A stretch of 64,000 nt of DNA from Rhodovastum atsumiense (GTDB lineage Bacteria; Pseudomonadota; Alphaproteobacteria; Acetobacterales; Acetobacteraceae), in contig NZ_OW485601.1 in assembly GCF_937425535.1 (NCBI RefSeq), positions 4,509,501-4,573,500 of the forward strand, written 5' to 3'. Below, one piece after another: positions 1 to 8,242 of this stretch. Within the stretch, counting starts at the first letter, position 1. The number at the start of each line of letters is the position of its first letter. Made by a program: the position numbers and the translations under genes. Below the pieces are notes generated by a model. That model ran no database searches, was not told the origin of the DNA, and saw nothing but the letters and a program-made list of their open reading frames with translations.

Positions 1-2
1 CG

Positions 3-857
3 GTCTGCCCTGGCTGCGGCTGCATGATCTGCTACGCCTGCCCGAGATCACCGGACCGGCCGCGCTGGCGTTGCAAAGCGTGCCGCGGCGATTTCTCCAT
101 TACTTCGGGGACGCTGTTTGCGCACCACAAGCTGCCGTTGCGCACCTATCTGCTGGCCGTCGTCGCGTTCTGCAACGAGGTCAAGGGCCACAGCATGCTC
201 GCGCTCTCCCGTGAGCTCGATGTCCAGTACAAGACGGCATTCGTCCTGGCGCACAAAATGCGCGAGGCAATGGCGTCCAGCACGAAGGCGTTGCGCATCG
301 GCGGTGCAGGACGTGAGGTCGAGCTCGACGGCGCCTATTTCGGCGGCCATGTCCGGCCAGCCAATCTAGCGGCGAACCGGGTCGACCGGCGACTCGCCGA
401 GAACCAGTCGGGCAAGCGCCAGGTCGTCGTGGTGATGCGCGAACGCCGCGGCCCCACGCTGGTGCAGGTGGTGCCGGCCGAGGAAGCTGTGCTGCCGATC
501 ATTTCCCAGCGGATCGCCCAAGCCACCGAGCTGCATGCCGACGAGAGCCCGGCCTGGAACAGGCTGCATGCCCACTTTCCGATGCGGCGTGTCAACCACC
601 AGGAGGGCTATAGCATCGGGGGCGCCTGCACCAACGGCGCGGAGTCCTATTTTTCCCGTCTGCGCCGCAGCGAGCTGGGGCACCACCACCACATCGCCGG
701 GCCGTATCTCCTCCGCTATGCCCAGGAAGCCGCCTGGCGGGAAGACGCGCGGCGCGTCAGCAACGGCGAGCAGGTGCATGGGGTGGTCCGCCTGGCTTTG
801 CGGGGCCGGCCATCGATCGACTTCTGCGGCTATTGGCAGCGTTCCCGGGCGGCCTGA
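3..857 (+). CDS. IS1595-family transposase, 5' end outside window
   Basis: DDE-type transposase. The reading frame is open to the left edge, so the gene starts upstream; the first visible residues are a zinc ribbon (CPGCG, then CKAC about 25 residues later). The catalytic segments follow in IS1595 order: VELDGAYFGG (first Asp), HADESPAWN (second Asp), then NHQEGYS with ESYFSRLRRSELGHHH. The C-terminus ends normally at 857, convergent with the next gene, overlapping it by 28 bp. It appears intact over the visible part. The family is clear from the zinc ribbon plus the HHHH-containing C-terminal block; the subgroup is not assigned. Confidence 0.85.
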   Translation, partial: VCPGCGCMICYACPRSPDRPRWRCKACRGDFSITSGTLFAHHKLPLRTYLLAVVAFCNEVKGHSMLALSRELDVQYKTAFVLAHKMREAMASSTKALRIGGAGREVELDGAYFGGHVRPANLAANRVDRRLAENQSGKRQVVVVMRERRGPTLVQVVPAEEAVLPIISQRIAQATELHADESPAWNRLHAHFPMRRVNHQEGYSIGGACTNGAESYFSRLRRSELGHHHHIAGPYLLRYAQEAAWREDARRVSNGEQVHGVVRLALRGRPSIDFCGYWQRSRAA

Positions 858-1285
858 CGTACCCGCCATCTGACCACGCCGGCGGTCTCGACCCGCTCGA
901 TCGTGTCCTTGGCGCGGTTGAGCGATGCCAGAACGGTCTTCTGGATCAAGGCGTGCTGGCAATCGTCGCTGAGCGAAATGCTCTTCAGCTCCGTCATCCG
1001 CTCGACCACCTCGCGCGTCGTCATCGGCTGCGGCGCATCGCGCAGCACGTCGTAGATCAGCCGAAGGCATTCACCAGGGCGGAACCAGGCATTGCATCGC
1101 CGCCGCTGTCGAGGGCCGATCTCCTCGGGCCGGGTTTCCGGATCGAACAGCCGCATGGTGACATCGAGATGCATCAGGGCAGCGCGGTGCTCGCCCAGCT
1201 CCCGCTCCAGGCCTTTCACCAGCCCCGCCAACTCGGAGCGCTTGTCACGCAATACACGGATGACATGCTGCTCGGCCACCGCCAC
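830..1285 (-). CDS. hypothetical protein, coiled coil plus winged-helix-like
   Basis: 151-residue protein not assigned to a named family. Residues 10-45 look helical and heptad-like (RDKRSELAGLVKGLERELGE), followed by a conserved-looking RLFDPETRPEEI segment. The C-terminal half (GECLRLIYDVLRDAPQPMTT to VVRWRV) has the pattern of a winged helix, so a DNA-binding accessory role is plausible. It sits between two insertion sequences and overlaps the 3' end of the IS1595 transposase on the other strand. It may be cargo or a remnant of a recombinase locus; function unknown. Confidence 0.55.
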   Translation of the reverse strand: MAVAEQHVIRVLRDKRSELAGLVKGLERELGEHRAALMHLDVTMRLFDPETRPEEIGPRQRRRCNAWFRPGECLRLIYDVLRDAPQPMTTREVVERMTELKSISLSDDCQHALIQKTVLASLNRAKDTIERVETAGVVRWRVRQAARERCQ

Positions 1286-1374
1286 TCTCCTTCCGCATAC
1301 CAGTGGGACGAGAGTAGATAGCCGATCTCAGAACGCGAACCGGCCAGCGGTGGCTTGTGCTACATGATACCGCT

Positions 1375-1677
1375 TCAGTGCGTGGGATCGTGGCGGTTGC
1401 GAGGGCGAGTGGCAGGAGGTTGTCGCGCAGCAGCCATCCGCTGATCGCGAGCACGCAGCAAGCATACTGGCGAGGCTCGTCTCTGCCATTGGCGGCAATG
1501 GTGGAATACCCTGCCGTTGCTGCGCCCGATCACGTAAGAGGCATTCGGGGCGCCATCGGTGAAGGCCAGGATCTCGTTCTTCTCGATGGTGGGCACGGCG
1601 GCGGGATACCGCTTCCAGGTGCGGGAATCCGACGCCACCCCATGCTTCATCAGATGCCATTCACACAGTAGCTTCAT
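1375..1677 (-). CDS. short hypothetical ORF beside an IS66 insertion
   Basis: 100-codon frame beginning MKLLCEWHLMKHG. It starts 12 bases from the 8-bp target repeat of the neighbouring IS66-like element. The first 65 residues look protein-like (WKRYPAAVPTIEKNE, ILAFTDGAP), while the C-terminal third is arginine/proline-rich and looks like noise. No family recognised. It may be the damaged start of a gene or a chance frame. Confidence 0.25.
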   Translation of the reverse strand: MKLLCEWHLMKHGVASDSRTWKRYPAAVPTIEKNEILAFTDGAPNASYVIGRSNGRVFHHCRQWQRRASPVCLLRARDQRMAAARQPPATRPRNRHDPTH

Positions 1678-1688
1678 CGGATTGGTCA

Positions 1689-1696
1689 GGGCGGCC
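1689..1696. repeat. 8-bp target-site duplication (left), GGGCGGCC
   Basis: GGGCGGCC immediately precedes the left inverted repeat of the IS66-like element and recurs immediately after its right inverted repeat at 3387-3394. Eight bp is the usual IS66-family duplication length, so this fixes the element ends exactly. Confidence 0.85.
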
Positions 1697-3386
1697 GTAA
1701 CCGGGGCAAAACCGCGGGTAGCAGGCTGATCAGGCAGGCTGACCGCGGCAGCGGATGAGGTCAGCGAGGGGGGGAATGACTGGCGCGTTGGGCACGCCGA
1801 GCCTGGCGCCGAGATAGTCCCAGAAGGAGACGCAGAGCTTCTTGTAGGTCTTTCCGAGCCCGAGGAAGGCGTCGCGGCAGTTGCGCCCGGTGTCGGTCTT
1901 GGTGCCGCCGCTGACCTGGCGCTTGGTCACCTGGCAGCGGATGTCGTTCTCCGACCCGTTGGTGTGGAGCGGGATCTCGGGGTGATCGAGCACCATCAGC
2001 AACTCGGCCTTGTTGGCGTGCAGCCGCTGCAGCAGGCGATCGAGCGTGGCAAAGCCGGTGGTGCGCAGGAAGATACGATCGAAGTGGGCTCGTAGCTCGC
2101 TGCGCCGGCGTGGGGTTGGATCGCGGCGGTAGGCCTTCAGATCGGCATAGTACCACCAGATCAGACTGCGGACGATCTGCTGGGCGGCGCGCTGTTGGTC
2201 GGTGAACGTCTCCAGCTTGTGCACCAGCCGCTCGGCATGGATCCAACACAGGGCGTGCTGGCCGACGTTGAACTGGCCAGCGTCGTCACTGACGATCACC
2301 GCCTCATTGAGAAATCCATGCGCGGCGATGGCACCCCGGAGCGCCCCCTCGGTGGCCACACGCACCGGGTCGGGAGTCACCTGGAGGCCGGTGATGCCCA
2401 GTTGCTCCAGATGGTGCTGCCACGCAGCCTCATCGGTAAACTGCCGCTGCGGATGTCCGACCAGTTGCTGGATCGTCGGTCCGGCCAGGTTATGCTCGCG
2501 CATGTATTCCAGCGCCGCCTGGTTGATCACGTAATCCGTGTGGCCGGCGCACAGCAGCTCGAGGAAGTTCATCCGGCTCTTGCTGCCGGTGGTGCCGAAC
2601 CAGGCAAAATCGTCGTTGCCGATCTGCGTGCACACCGCATTGGCACCGCGGTGGCGCGCTCCGGTGTCGTCCACCGTGATCCAGGACGCCGTCTCCAGTC
2701 CCGCCCGCAGCACCTCCCGGGTCTCGGTCAGAAACGCGTCCTGCCCCTCGATCAGCAGCCGCATGACCTGCCGCTTGGAGATGCTGACCCCGACCGCCTG
2801 CAACTGAGCCACCAGCCGCTCCACGGTAACCTGGCCCTGGTGATACTGCATCAGCACATAGCGGCGCAGCTCCGGCCCGAAATGGCCGCGGATGCCCTCG
2901 GGCAGCGGCGCCACGATCGTCTCGCCCGCCGGGGTCACCCAGCGTTCGCGCCGATAGCGCACCACCCGCGCCGTGAGTACCAGATCCTGCATCTGGTAGG
3001 ATTCGTAGCCCTTGAACTGCGACCCCGCCGGCGCCGTCACCCGGATCACCTGGGTTTCAACTGTCACCCGTGGCGTCACCGGGCCGCGGCCACGGCGCTT
3101 GCTCCGCTTGCCAGCGCGCTTCGCCTCGGTCGCCTTCTCCATGCCGCTCGGCTTGATCACCGGCCGGCCCTTCAGCCCCTTCAGCCGGGCAATCTCGTCC
3201 CGGAGCGCCAGCACCAACTGCTTCAGTTCAGCCACCTCGCCTCGCAGGGCCGTCACTTCGGCTTCCAGCTCGGCGCGCGGCATCTCAGAGGGATTAGGAG
3301 GCGCTGACATCGCCCCAGCGAATCGTACTTGGCCGCTTCGGGGAAGGCCCAAAATCAGCCACCGCCCGGGGTTATGCCCCGGTTAC
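1697..3386 (-). mobile_element. Complete IS66-family element, 1690 bp, with TSD
   Basis: Terminal inverted repeats GTAACCGGGGCAAAACC (left, 1697-1713) and GTAACCGGGGCATAACC (right, reading inward from 3386) bound a single transposase gene. The flanking 8-bp direct repeats are perfect. One gene and no tnpA/tnpB fits the single-ORF (ISBst12-like) branch of IS66. It appears intact and recently inserted, since ends and TSD are undegraded. Confidence 0.85.
1730..3310 (-). CDS. IS66-family transposase (single-ORF type)
   Basis: 526 residues from the chosen start (MSAPPNPSEMP); an upstream in-frame ATG at 3352 would add 14 residues that resemble noise. The N-terminal coiled coil (LRGEVAELKQLVLALRDEI) is followed by a basic linker (GKRSKRRGRG). 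Catalytic motifs: WITVDDTGARH, VSDDAGQFN with CWIHAERLVH, and TNGSENDIRCQVTKRQ carrying the Glu. A diverged fragment of the same coiled coil recurs at 26563-26637. Codes for the mobilisation enzyme of the surrounding element. Confidence 0.85.
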   Translation of the reverse strand: MSAPPNPSEMPRAELEAEVTALRGEVAELKQLVLALRDEIARLKGLKGRPVIKPSGMEKATEAKRAGKRSKRRGRGPVTPRVTVETQVIRVTAPAGSQFKGYESYQMQDLVLTARVVRYRRERWVTPAGETIVAPLPEGIRGHFGPELRRYVLMQYHQGQVTVERLVAQLQAVGVSISKRQVMRLLIEGQDAFLTETREVLRAGLETASWITVDDTGARHRGANAVCTQIGNDDFAWFGTTGSKSRMNFLELLCAGHTDYVINQAALEYMREHNLAGPTIQQLVGHPQRQFTDEAAWQHHLEQLGITGLQVTPDPVRVATEGALRGAIAAHGFLNEAVIVSDDAGQFNVGQHALCWIHAERLVHKLETFTDQQRAAQQIVRSLIWWYYADLKAYRRDPTPRRRSELRAHFDRIFLRTTGFATLDRLLQRLHANKAELLMVLDHPEIPLHTNGSENDIRCQVTKRQVSGGTKTDTGRNCRDAFLGLGKTYKKLCVSFWDYLGARLGVPNAPVIPPLADLIRCRGQPA

Positions 3387-3394
3387 GGGCGGCC
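3387..3394. repeat. 8-bp target-site duplication (right), GGGCGGCC
   Basis: Right-hand copy of the 8-bp direct repeat flanking the IS66-like element; identical to 1689-1696. Confidence 0.85.
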
Positions 3395-4085
3395 GTGCTG
3401 ATCTGCTGTGCCCCACATCTGCTGTGCCCCACAGGTCCTGTGGCGTCTCGATCACCGGCCCGTGCTTCTCGAACACCCCCTCGTGCTGGGCCGGGTCGAT
3501 GACAGCGCTGCGGGGCGCGGATGGCTCCCGGAGGATCGTGACCTTCTTGCGCGGGGAGAGCCGGGCGGCGGTGCCACCATGCCCGCCGCGGCGCGCAGCA
3601 GGCGGCGCTGCGGCAGGTCGGTCCGTTGGGGGGATGGTGAGGCCGGCGGGGGGGGGCTGGAACAACGCCTGGGCGCTAATTTACTTTTTTATATAGTTTA
3701 TAATTGGATTGTGCATAAAAATCACGTTAAAAGTGTTTGATCCCGGGGCGCGGGTGGCATGAACCCGGCAACCATCGATGCCGGGTTCATGCGGTGTCAA
3801 TGGCCGTTGGTGCCATCGAAGCAAAGCATGGTCTGTAAAGTCCTGCAAAATATATGTTCATAAAATACTTATATATTACGAGATTGGTTATATATTTATT
3901 AAAATTATTTTGGAAATTTCCGACCATAGCCAATAAAACTTATAATAACTGATAAATATATCGATAACGTTTCAGAATATTGTTATTTTTTGACTTCGAA
4001 TCATGGCGTTGGTGTGCCCCTATGGGTTCCTGTCTTCCGTGTGCCCCTTTCCCATGTGAGGGCCTTTCTGGTAAGGGTGGGTGCC
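3395..4085. other. Gene-poor stretch turning AT-rich
   Basis: No supported gene. 3395-3660 is GC-rich and has a minus-strand frame with a protein-like patch (KKVTILREPSAPRSAVIDPA) that I could not assign. From about 3680, and especially 3840-3990, composition shifts sharply to AT (runs such as TATATATTTATTAAAATT), unlike the rest of the window. This AT block precedes an epimerase relic and a glycosyltransferase of similarly low GC, so it probably belongs to an acquired polysaccharide segment. Confidence 0.5.
3757..3792. terminator. Perfect 14-bp stem hairpin
   Basis: GCATGAACCCGGCA (3757-3770), 8-base loop, then its exact reverse complement TGCCGGGTTCATGC (3779-3792). There is no T-tract on either side, so it is either a terminator lacking the U-run or a structural/operator repeat. 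It lies at the border where GC content drops. Confidence 0.45.
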
Positions 4086-4208
4086 ATGTGTGTCATCCTC
4101 ACTGACGCTGCAGGCTTCATCGGCCACCATGTCATGACCGGCGCTGCTCGCGTCGGGGGGAGTGTCGTTAGCATCGACCGCGTGAACGCCTGCTACGTGT
4201 TCGCCTGA
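4086..4208 (+). pseudogene. N-terminal relic of NAD-dependent sugar epimerase
   Basis: 40 codons resembling the first beta-alpha-beta unit of an extended SDR (UDP-glucuronate 4-epimerase-like): MCVILTDAAGFIGHHV, then VVSIDRVNACY, where the family has VxVTGAAGFIGxHV and VxGxDNLNxYY. The first glycine of the GxxGxxG nucleotide motif is Asp here, and the frame stops after the second strand. It is a decayed 5' fragment left beside the glycosyltransferase, consistent with a former nucleotide-sugar locus. Assignment rests on the Rossmann motif only. Confidence 0.6.
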
Positions 4209-4575
4209 AGCATGCGCGCCTGTGCGATCGGCCCGGATTCGGCTTTCATTGTGTCGGCATTGCCAGCCTGGCGCCGGTCCGGCAGGGCTTTGGTACGAAT
4301 TCGCAACCAATGCATCTCGTGCGTTTCGCGGCACGTGTCGATTGAGGGATGATATATGGGCGTGCCAGATGAGGGGGCGACGGATTTTTTATTCTGTCGG
4401 GTGAGCTTTCTATCCGAGAGCGCCTGCCTGTTTTTGCCGAAAGCTGATGTGTCGCCGGGTGTCAGGCATTTTCGAAACTGCACAGAATTTTGGATCGATC
4501 CGCTGTCTATGGTAAGGAAAATAACTAATCTTCGCTGGGTTTGCTTTCGCTTGGACACTTGAGGCGCAACAGTAA

Positions 4576-5460
4576 ATGAACACAAAAAATGATAAAATGG
4601 TATCTGCCATTGTCGCAATAATGCGGAATGAAGGCCGATATATACTTGAATGGGTTGCATATCACCGCGCAATCGGTTTCGATAAAATTGTTATATATGA
4701 TAATGAAAGTACAGATAATACTAGTGCTTTATGCAAAAGACTTATGGAATCAGGTGTCATAGAATATCGTTTTTGGAGTGATCCATCGAATGATAGCCGT
4801 AATGGGCCTCAGATACTTGCTTATGAACATGCGGCTGCAACCATAAATGCAGATTGGTTCGCTTTTTTAGATGCAGATGAGTTTCTTGTACTTGAGAGTT
4901 ACGATTCTGTCCGGGATTTGATTTCTCGGGCCGGTAGTCGGGGGATGCCAATTGCGCTGAACTGGAAAATTTTTGGTTCATCCGGTTGCTTGCATGCGTC
5001 GGATGATCTTGTGATGGACCGATTCACGCGCTGTGGAACGCCCGACATTCACGTCAATGCCCATATCAAGACGCTTGGGCCTGCGACAATCCTGCGGGAC
5101 GGGGCTCGTGTCCATATACATGGCTGGGTCCTCGATAAGACCAGGCATTTTTACGTGGACGCCCAGGGCGAGACAGTGGACGTCGAAGGATGCACGTTCG
5201 TTTATCCGCCAAGGTGGAAGGGGGCGCTGGTAAATCATTACATTGTAAAATCTTCTGAGGAGTTTGCGGAAAAACAAAGACGTGGATCAGCATCAAAACC
5301 CCCTGGAGATCCAAATAAATACTCCAGGACACAACAGTACTTTCAAATGTACGATCGCAATGAATCCGAGGATCTAACGATAATGCGTTTCCGTGCGGCG
5401 GTTATTGAGGAGCTGAATTATCTGCGTGGTTTGATGTCGCCAACGACTCCTGTAGCTTAA
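4576..5460 (+). CDS. Glycosyltransferase, family 2-type (Glyco_tranf_2_4)
   Basis: 294-residue GT-A-fold enzyme predicted to transfer a sugar in surface-polysaccharide synthesis. N-terminal signature SAIVAIMRNEGRYILEWVAYH, the KIVIYDNESTDNT nucleotide-binding loop, and the metal-binding FLDADEFL motif near residue 97. No signal peptide or membrane helix, so cytosolic. Codon use is clearly less GC-biased than that of neighbouring IS genes, as in the AT-rich region upstream, suggesting a common imported origin. It lies alone between an epimerase relic and an IS630 copy; a second member of the same fold is at 45645-46796. Acceptor and donor unknown. Confidence 0.8.
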   Translation: MNTKNDKMVSAIVAIMRNEGRYILEWVAYHRAIGFDKIVIYDNESTDNTSALCKRLMESGVIEYRFWSDPSNDSRNGPQILAYEHAAATINADWFAFLDADEFLVLESYDSVRDLISRAGSRGMPIALNWKIFGSSGCLHASDDLVMDRFTRCGTPDIHVNAHIKTLGPATILRDGARVHIHGWVLDKTRHFYVDAQGETVDVEGCTFVYPPRWKGALVNHYIVKSSEEFAEKQRRGSASKPPGDPNKYSRTQQYFQMYDRNESEDLTIMRFRAAVIEELNYLRGLMSPTTPVA

Positions 5461-5484
5461 TGATCCGGCTTGGGATGTCTTGGA

Positions 5485-6351
5485 TCAGGCGGCGTAGCGG
5501 AATGTGGGGTGGCGGAAGTAGCTTCGGATGCGGGCTGGCAGCCTGGAAAGCCTGCGCATGTGGCCGATGAGGTTGCGTTTCAGCGCCTCCCGGCTGCGGG
5601 TCGGTACCTTGCGCGGAATGGCCTGCTTGATGTCGGCGTTCAATCCCTCGTCCGGATTGAGCTCTGGGCTGTAGGCGGGCAGGTGGAACACCTCGATCTG
5701 GGAACGCCGTCCCGCCAGCCAGTCCTGCACAGCCCGGCCGCGGTGGACGGGCAGACGGTCGAGGATGAGGAACACCTTGCCCCCGGTATCGCGGATCAGG
5801 CGCTCAAGGAAGGTGATCAGCAGGGCGGCGGTGATGCCACGGTCGAGCACCATCCAGCGCAGTTCGCCCTTGTTGGTCATCGCCGAGATCAGGCCGACAT
5901 TGGCCCGCTTGTGGCAGGGGCGCACCACGGACGTCTTGCCGCACGGGGCATAGCCACGACCACGCACGTCATCTGACCGCAGGCCAGTCTCGTCGCCCCG
6001 GAAGATCGCGCCTTTCTGCCGCCGCGCCTTGTCATGGATGGCTGGATATTCCTTCTCCAGCCAGTGCCGGACCTGCCCGGGTCGCTGCTCATAGGCGCGC
6101 CGCAGCGGCTTCTGTGCGGTGAAGTTCCAGCGCGCCAGGTAGATGCTCATCGTGCGCACCGCCAGGCGCACTCGGCAGCTCTGCTCGATCAGGACCGCCA
6201 CGGCCGCCCGGCTCCACAGCGCAAACGGCAGGCCATAGGCGTCCGGCGTGCTGCGGCAGATCAGCTTGCGGACCTCCGTTTCCTGGGCCGCCGTGAGGAA
6301 TCGTCCGGTCCCCGGGACGGGGCCACGCGGGCCGGTCTGCAAGCCCGCCAT
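5485..6351 (-). pseudogene. IS630-family transposase lacking N-terminal HTH
   Basis: 288 residues from MAGLQTGPRGPVPG. The DDE core is complete: FRGDETGLRSD, FLILDRLPVHRG, PAYSPELNPDEGLNADIK. Full-length relatives carry a further ~80-residue helix-turn-helix domain before the GLRTGPRG-like linker; here the sequence upstream of 6351 is unrelated, so the 5' end was lost, apparently by junction with the IS3-type fragment at 6421-6790. Catalytic residues are retained, but DNA recognition should be lost. Confidence 0.75.
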
Positions 6352-6420
6352 GCTGCCCCCCTGTGTCACTGAAGTTGCCGCCTGGATAGGATGAGGCGAT
6401 GGGGGCGCGGGACGAGGGCA

Positions 6421-6790
6421 TTGGCTCGATACGGAGAGGCGTACAAGCGACGGGTGGTGGCACGACTGCTGCCGCCGGAGAGCGCGGCGGCGGAGGCGGT
6501 GTCGCGTGAGGTGGGCGTGAGCGTGGCGACGCTGGAGCGGTGGCGGGCGACGGCGTTGGCCGAACCTGGCGCGGGGCCGGGTGGTGCGGAACGATGGACG
6601 TCGGCGGCGCGGCTGGAAGCGGTGATCGCCACGGCGTCGCTGGACGAGGCGAGCCGCAGCGCCTGGTGCCGGGAGCACGGGCTCTACGTGGCGGACCTGG
6701 AGCGCTGGAAGCGCGACGCCATGGCCGGGCTGGGCGAGCCGCGCGGCGGCAGTGTCGCCGACACCCGGCAGGACCGGCGGCGGATCAAGG
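6421..6790 (+). pseudogene. IS3-type OrfA fragment truncated by IS66 copy 1
   Basis: Begins LARYGEAYKRRVVARLLPP and contains two HTH-like repeats (VSREVGVSVATLERWR; WCREHGLYVADLERWK), as in OrfA of IS3-group elements. The frame runs to RQDRRRIK, where the leucine-zipper part should begin, and is cut exactly at the left end of the IS66-like element at 6791. No orfB remains. Confidence 0.6.
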
Positions 6791-8240
6791 GTGATTGCTC
6801 ACGGGGTTGGCGGGAGGGGGTTGCGCTGGGCGCTGAGATGTGAATCAAAATCCGGATGCCGACACCTCCTCGCATCCGGCTGACCGAGGCTGAAAAGGAC
6901 GCACTGCTGCTGGAGCAGGCGGCGCTGATTGAGCGCATGGCGGCGCGGATCGCCGAGTTGGAAGCGCTGGTTGGCAAACCGCGGAAGACGTCGTCGAATT
7001 CCAGCCTTCCGCCGTCCCAGGATGGCCCGGGGCGCAAGAACCGGGAGCGGAAGCAGTCGCGCAAACCCCGCCCCTCGCGACCGGGGGCGGCGCGGCCCCT
7101 GGCGGACACCCCCGATCAGACGGAACGCTGCCTGGTCGAGGCCTGCCCGCACTGCGGAACGGCCGTGGCCGAGACGGCGCAGCAGTGCCGCGAGCGCTAC
7201 GACCACGTCGACCTTCCTGTCGTCCGCCCGCAGGTGACGCGGGTCGAAGTGTTCGGCGGACGGTGTCGCGGTTGCGGCCGGCGCTATCGCGCCCCGACGC
7301 CGGCGGGCATGCCACCGGGCACGCCGTTCGGACCGGGGATCCACGCCCTGCTGGCCTACCTGCACCACAGCCACCACGTCGGCTTCGAGCGCCTGTCGCG
7401 GATGTGCCAGGAGCTGTTCGGGCTTTCCATCTCGGAAGGGGCGATCGCCAATGCCTTCCGCCGGATGGCAGGCAAGCTCGACACGGCTTGCGCGGCCATC
7501 AAGGCGAAGCTGCTGCAGGCCCGCGTCATCGCCTCGGACGAGACCACCACCCGCATCGACGGCGTCACCCATTGGCAGTGGGTGTTCGTCTCCGAGCAGG
7601 CGATCCTGCACGAGATCGCGCCAGGGCGGGGACGCGCCGTGGCCGAGGCGGTGCTCGATGGCCACCGGCCCGAGGTATGGGTTTCAGATCGCTACGCCGG
7701 GCAGCAGGAACTGGGCCAGACCCATCAGGTCTGCCTCGCCCACGTCCTGCGTGACGTGCAATACGCCATCGACTGCGGCGACACGGTGTGCGCTCCGAAG
7801 ATCCGCGACCATCTGCGCTGGGCGATCCGGATCGGCAAGCGTCGACCATCCCTCAAGGACAGCACGCTCGCCGTCTACGCCGGCCAGGCCGAGCGGCGCC
7901 TGGATCGCCTGCTCGGCATACCGGCCGCTCATCCGGCCGGACGCGAATTGCAGCGGCAGATCAAAGCCTGGCGAAACAAGTTCTTCGTCTTCCTGCATGA
8001 CCGGCGCGTTCCGCCGACCAACAACATTAGCGAGCAGGAAATCCGGCCCTCCGTGGTGTTCCGCAAGGTCACCAACGGGTTCCGCTCAGCCTGGGGTGCC
8101 AAGGTCCACGCCGGCTACCGATCGGTCACCGGGACGGCCCGCCTGAAAGGAACCACCGCTCTCAACGCCGTCCGCGCTCTCATCGACGGTTCGTTCGCCA
8201 TCGCCTGAACCCAGCGTCAGCCAACCCGGTGAGCAATTAC
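6791..8240 (+). mobile_element. IS66-like element copy 1, 1450 bp
   Basis: Ends defined by comparison with the inverted copy at 42514-43963: shared sequence starts GTGATTGCTCACGGGGTTGG and ends with the complement of GTAATTGCTCACCGGGTTGG. The flanking 8-mers (GATCAAGG left, AGTACAAG right) do not match, so no target duplication survives; left and right flanks belong to different genes (IS3 OrfA, RND pump). The element therefore sits at a deletion/recombination junction. Confidence 0.85.
6856..8208 (+). CDS. IS66-like transposase, copy 1
   Basis: 450 residues. N-terminal coiled coil (LLEQAALIERMAARIAELEAL), a linker KPRKTSSNSSLPPSQDGPG typical of IS66 TnpC, a zinc-binding pair (CPHCG, CRGCGRRY), then the DDE core: IASDETTTRIDG, VWVSDRYAG, and NNISEQEIRP with the catalytic Glu. 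The protein is identical to that of the copy at 42546-43898, and every overlapping frame is also identical, implying essentially identical DNA. Intact, and presumably active. Confidence 0.9.
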   Translation: MPTPPRIRLTEAEKDALLLEQAALIERMAARIAELEALVGKPRKTSSNSSLPPSQDGPGRKNRERKQSRKPRPSRPGAARPLADTPDQTERCLVEACPHCGTAVAETAQQCRERYDHVDLPVVRPQVTRVEVFGGRCRGCGRRYRAPTPAGMPPGTPFGPGIHALLAYLHHSHHVGFERLSRMCQELFGLSISEGAIANAFRRMAGKLDTACAAIKAKLLQARVIASDETTTRIDGVTHWQWVFVSEQAILHEIAPGRGRAVAEAVLDGHRPEVWVSDRYAGQQELGQTHQVCLAHVLRDVQYAIDCGDTVCAPKIRDHLRWAIRIGKRRPSLKDSTLAVYAGQAERRLDRLLGIPAAHPAGRELQRQIKAWRNKFFVFLHDRRVPPTNNISEQEIRPSVVFRKVTNGFRSAWGAKVHAGYRSVTGTARLKGTTALNAVRALIDGSFAIA

Positions 8241-8242
8241 AG

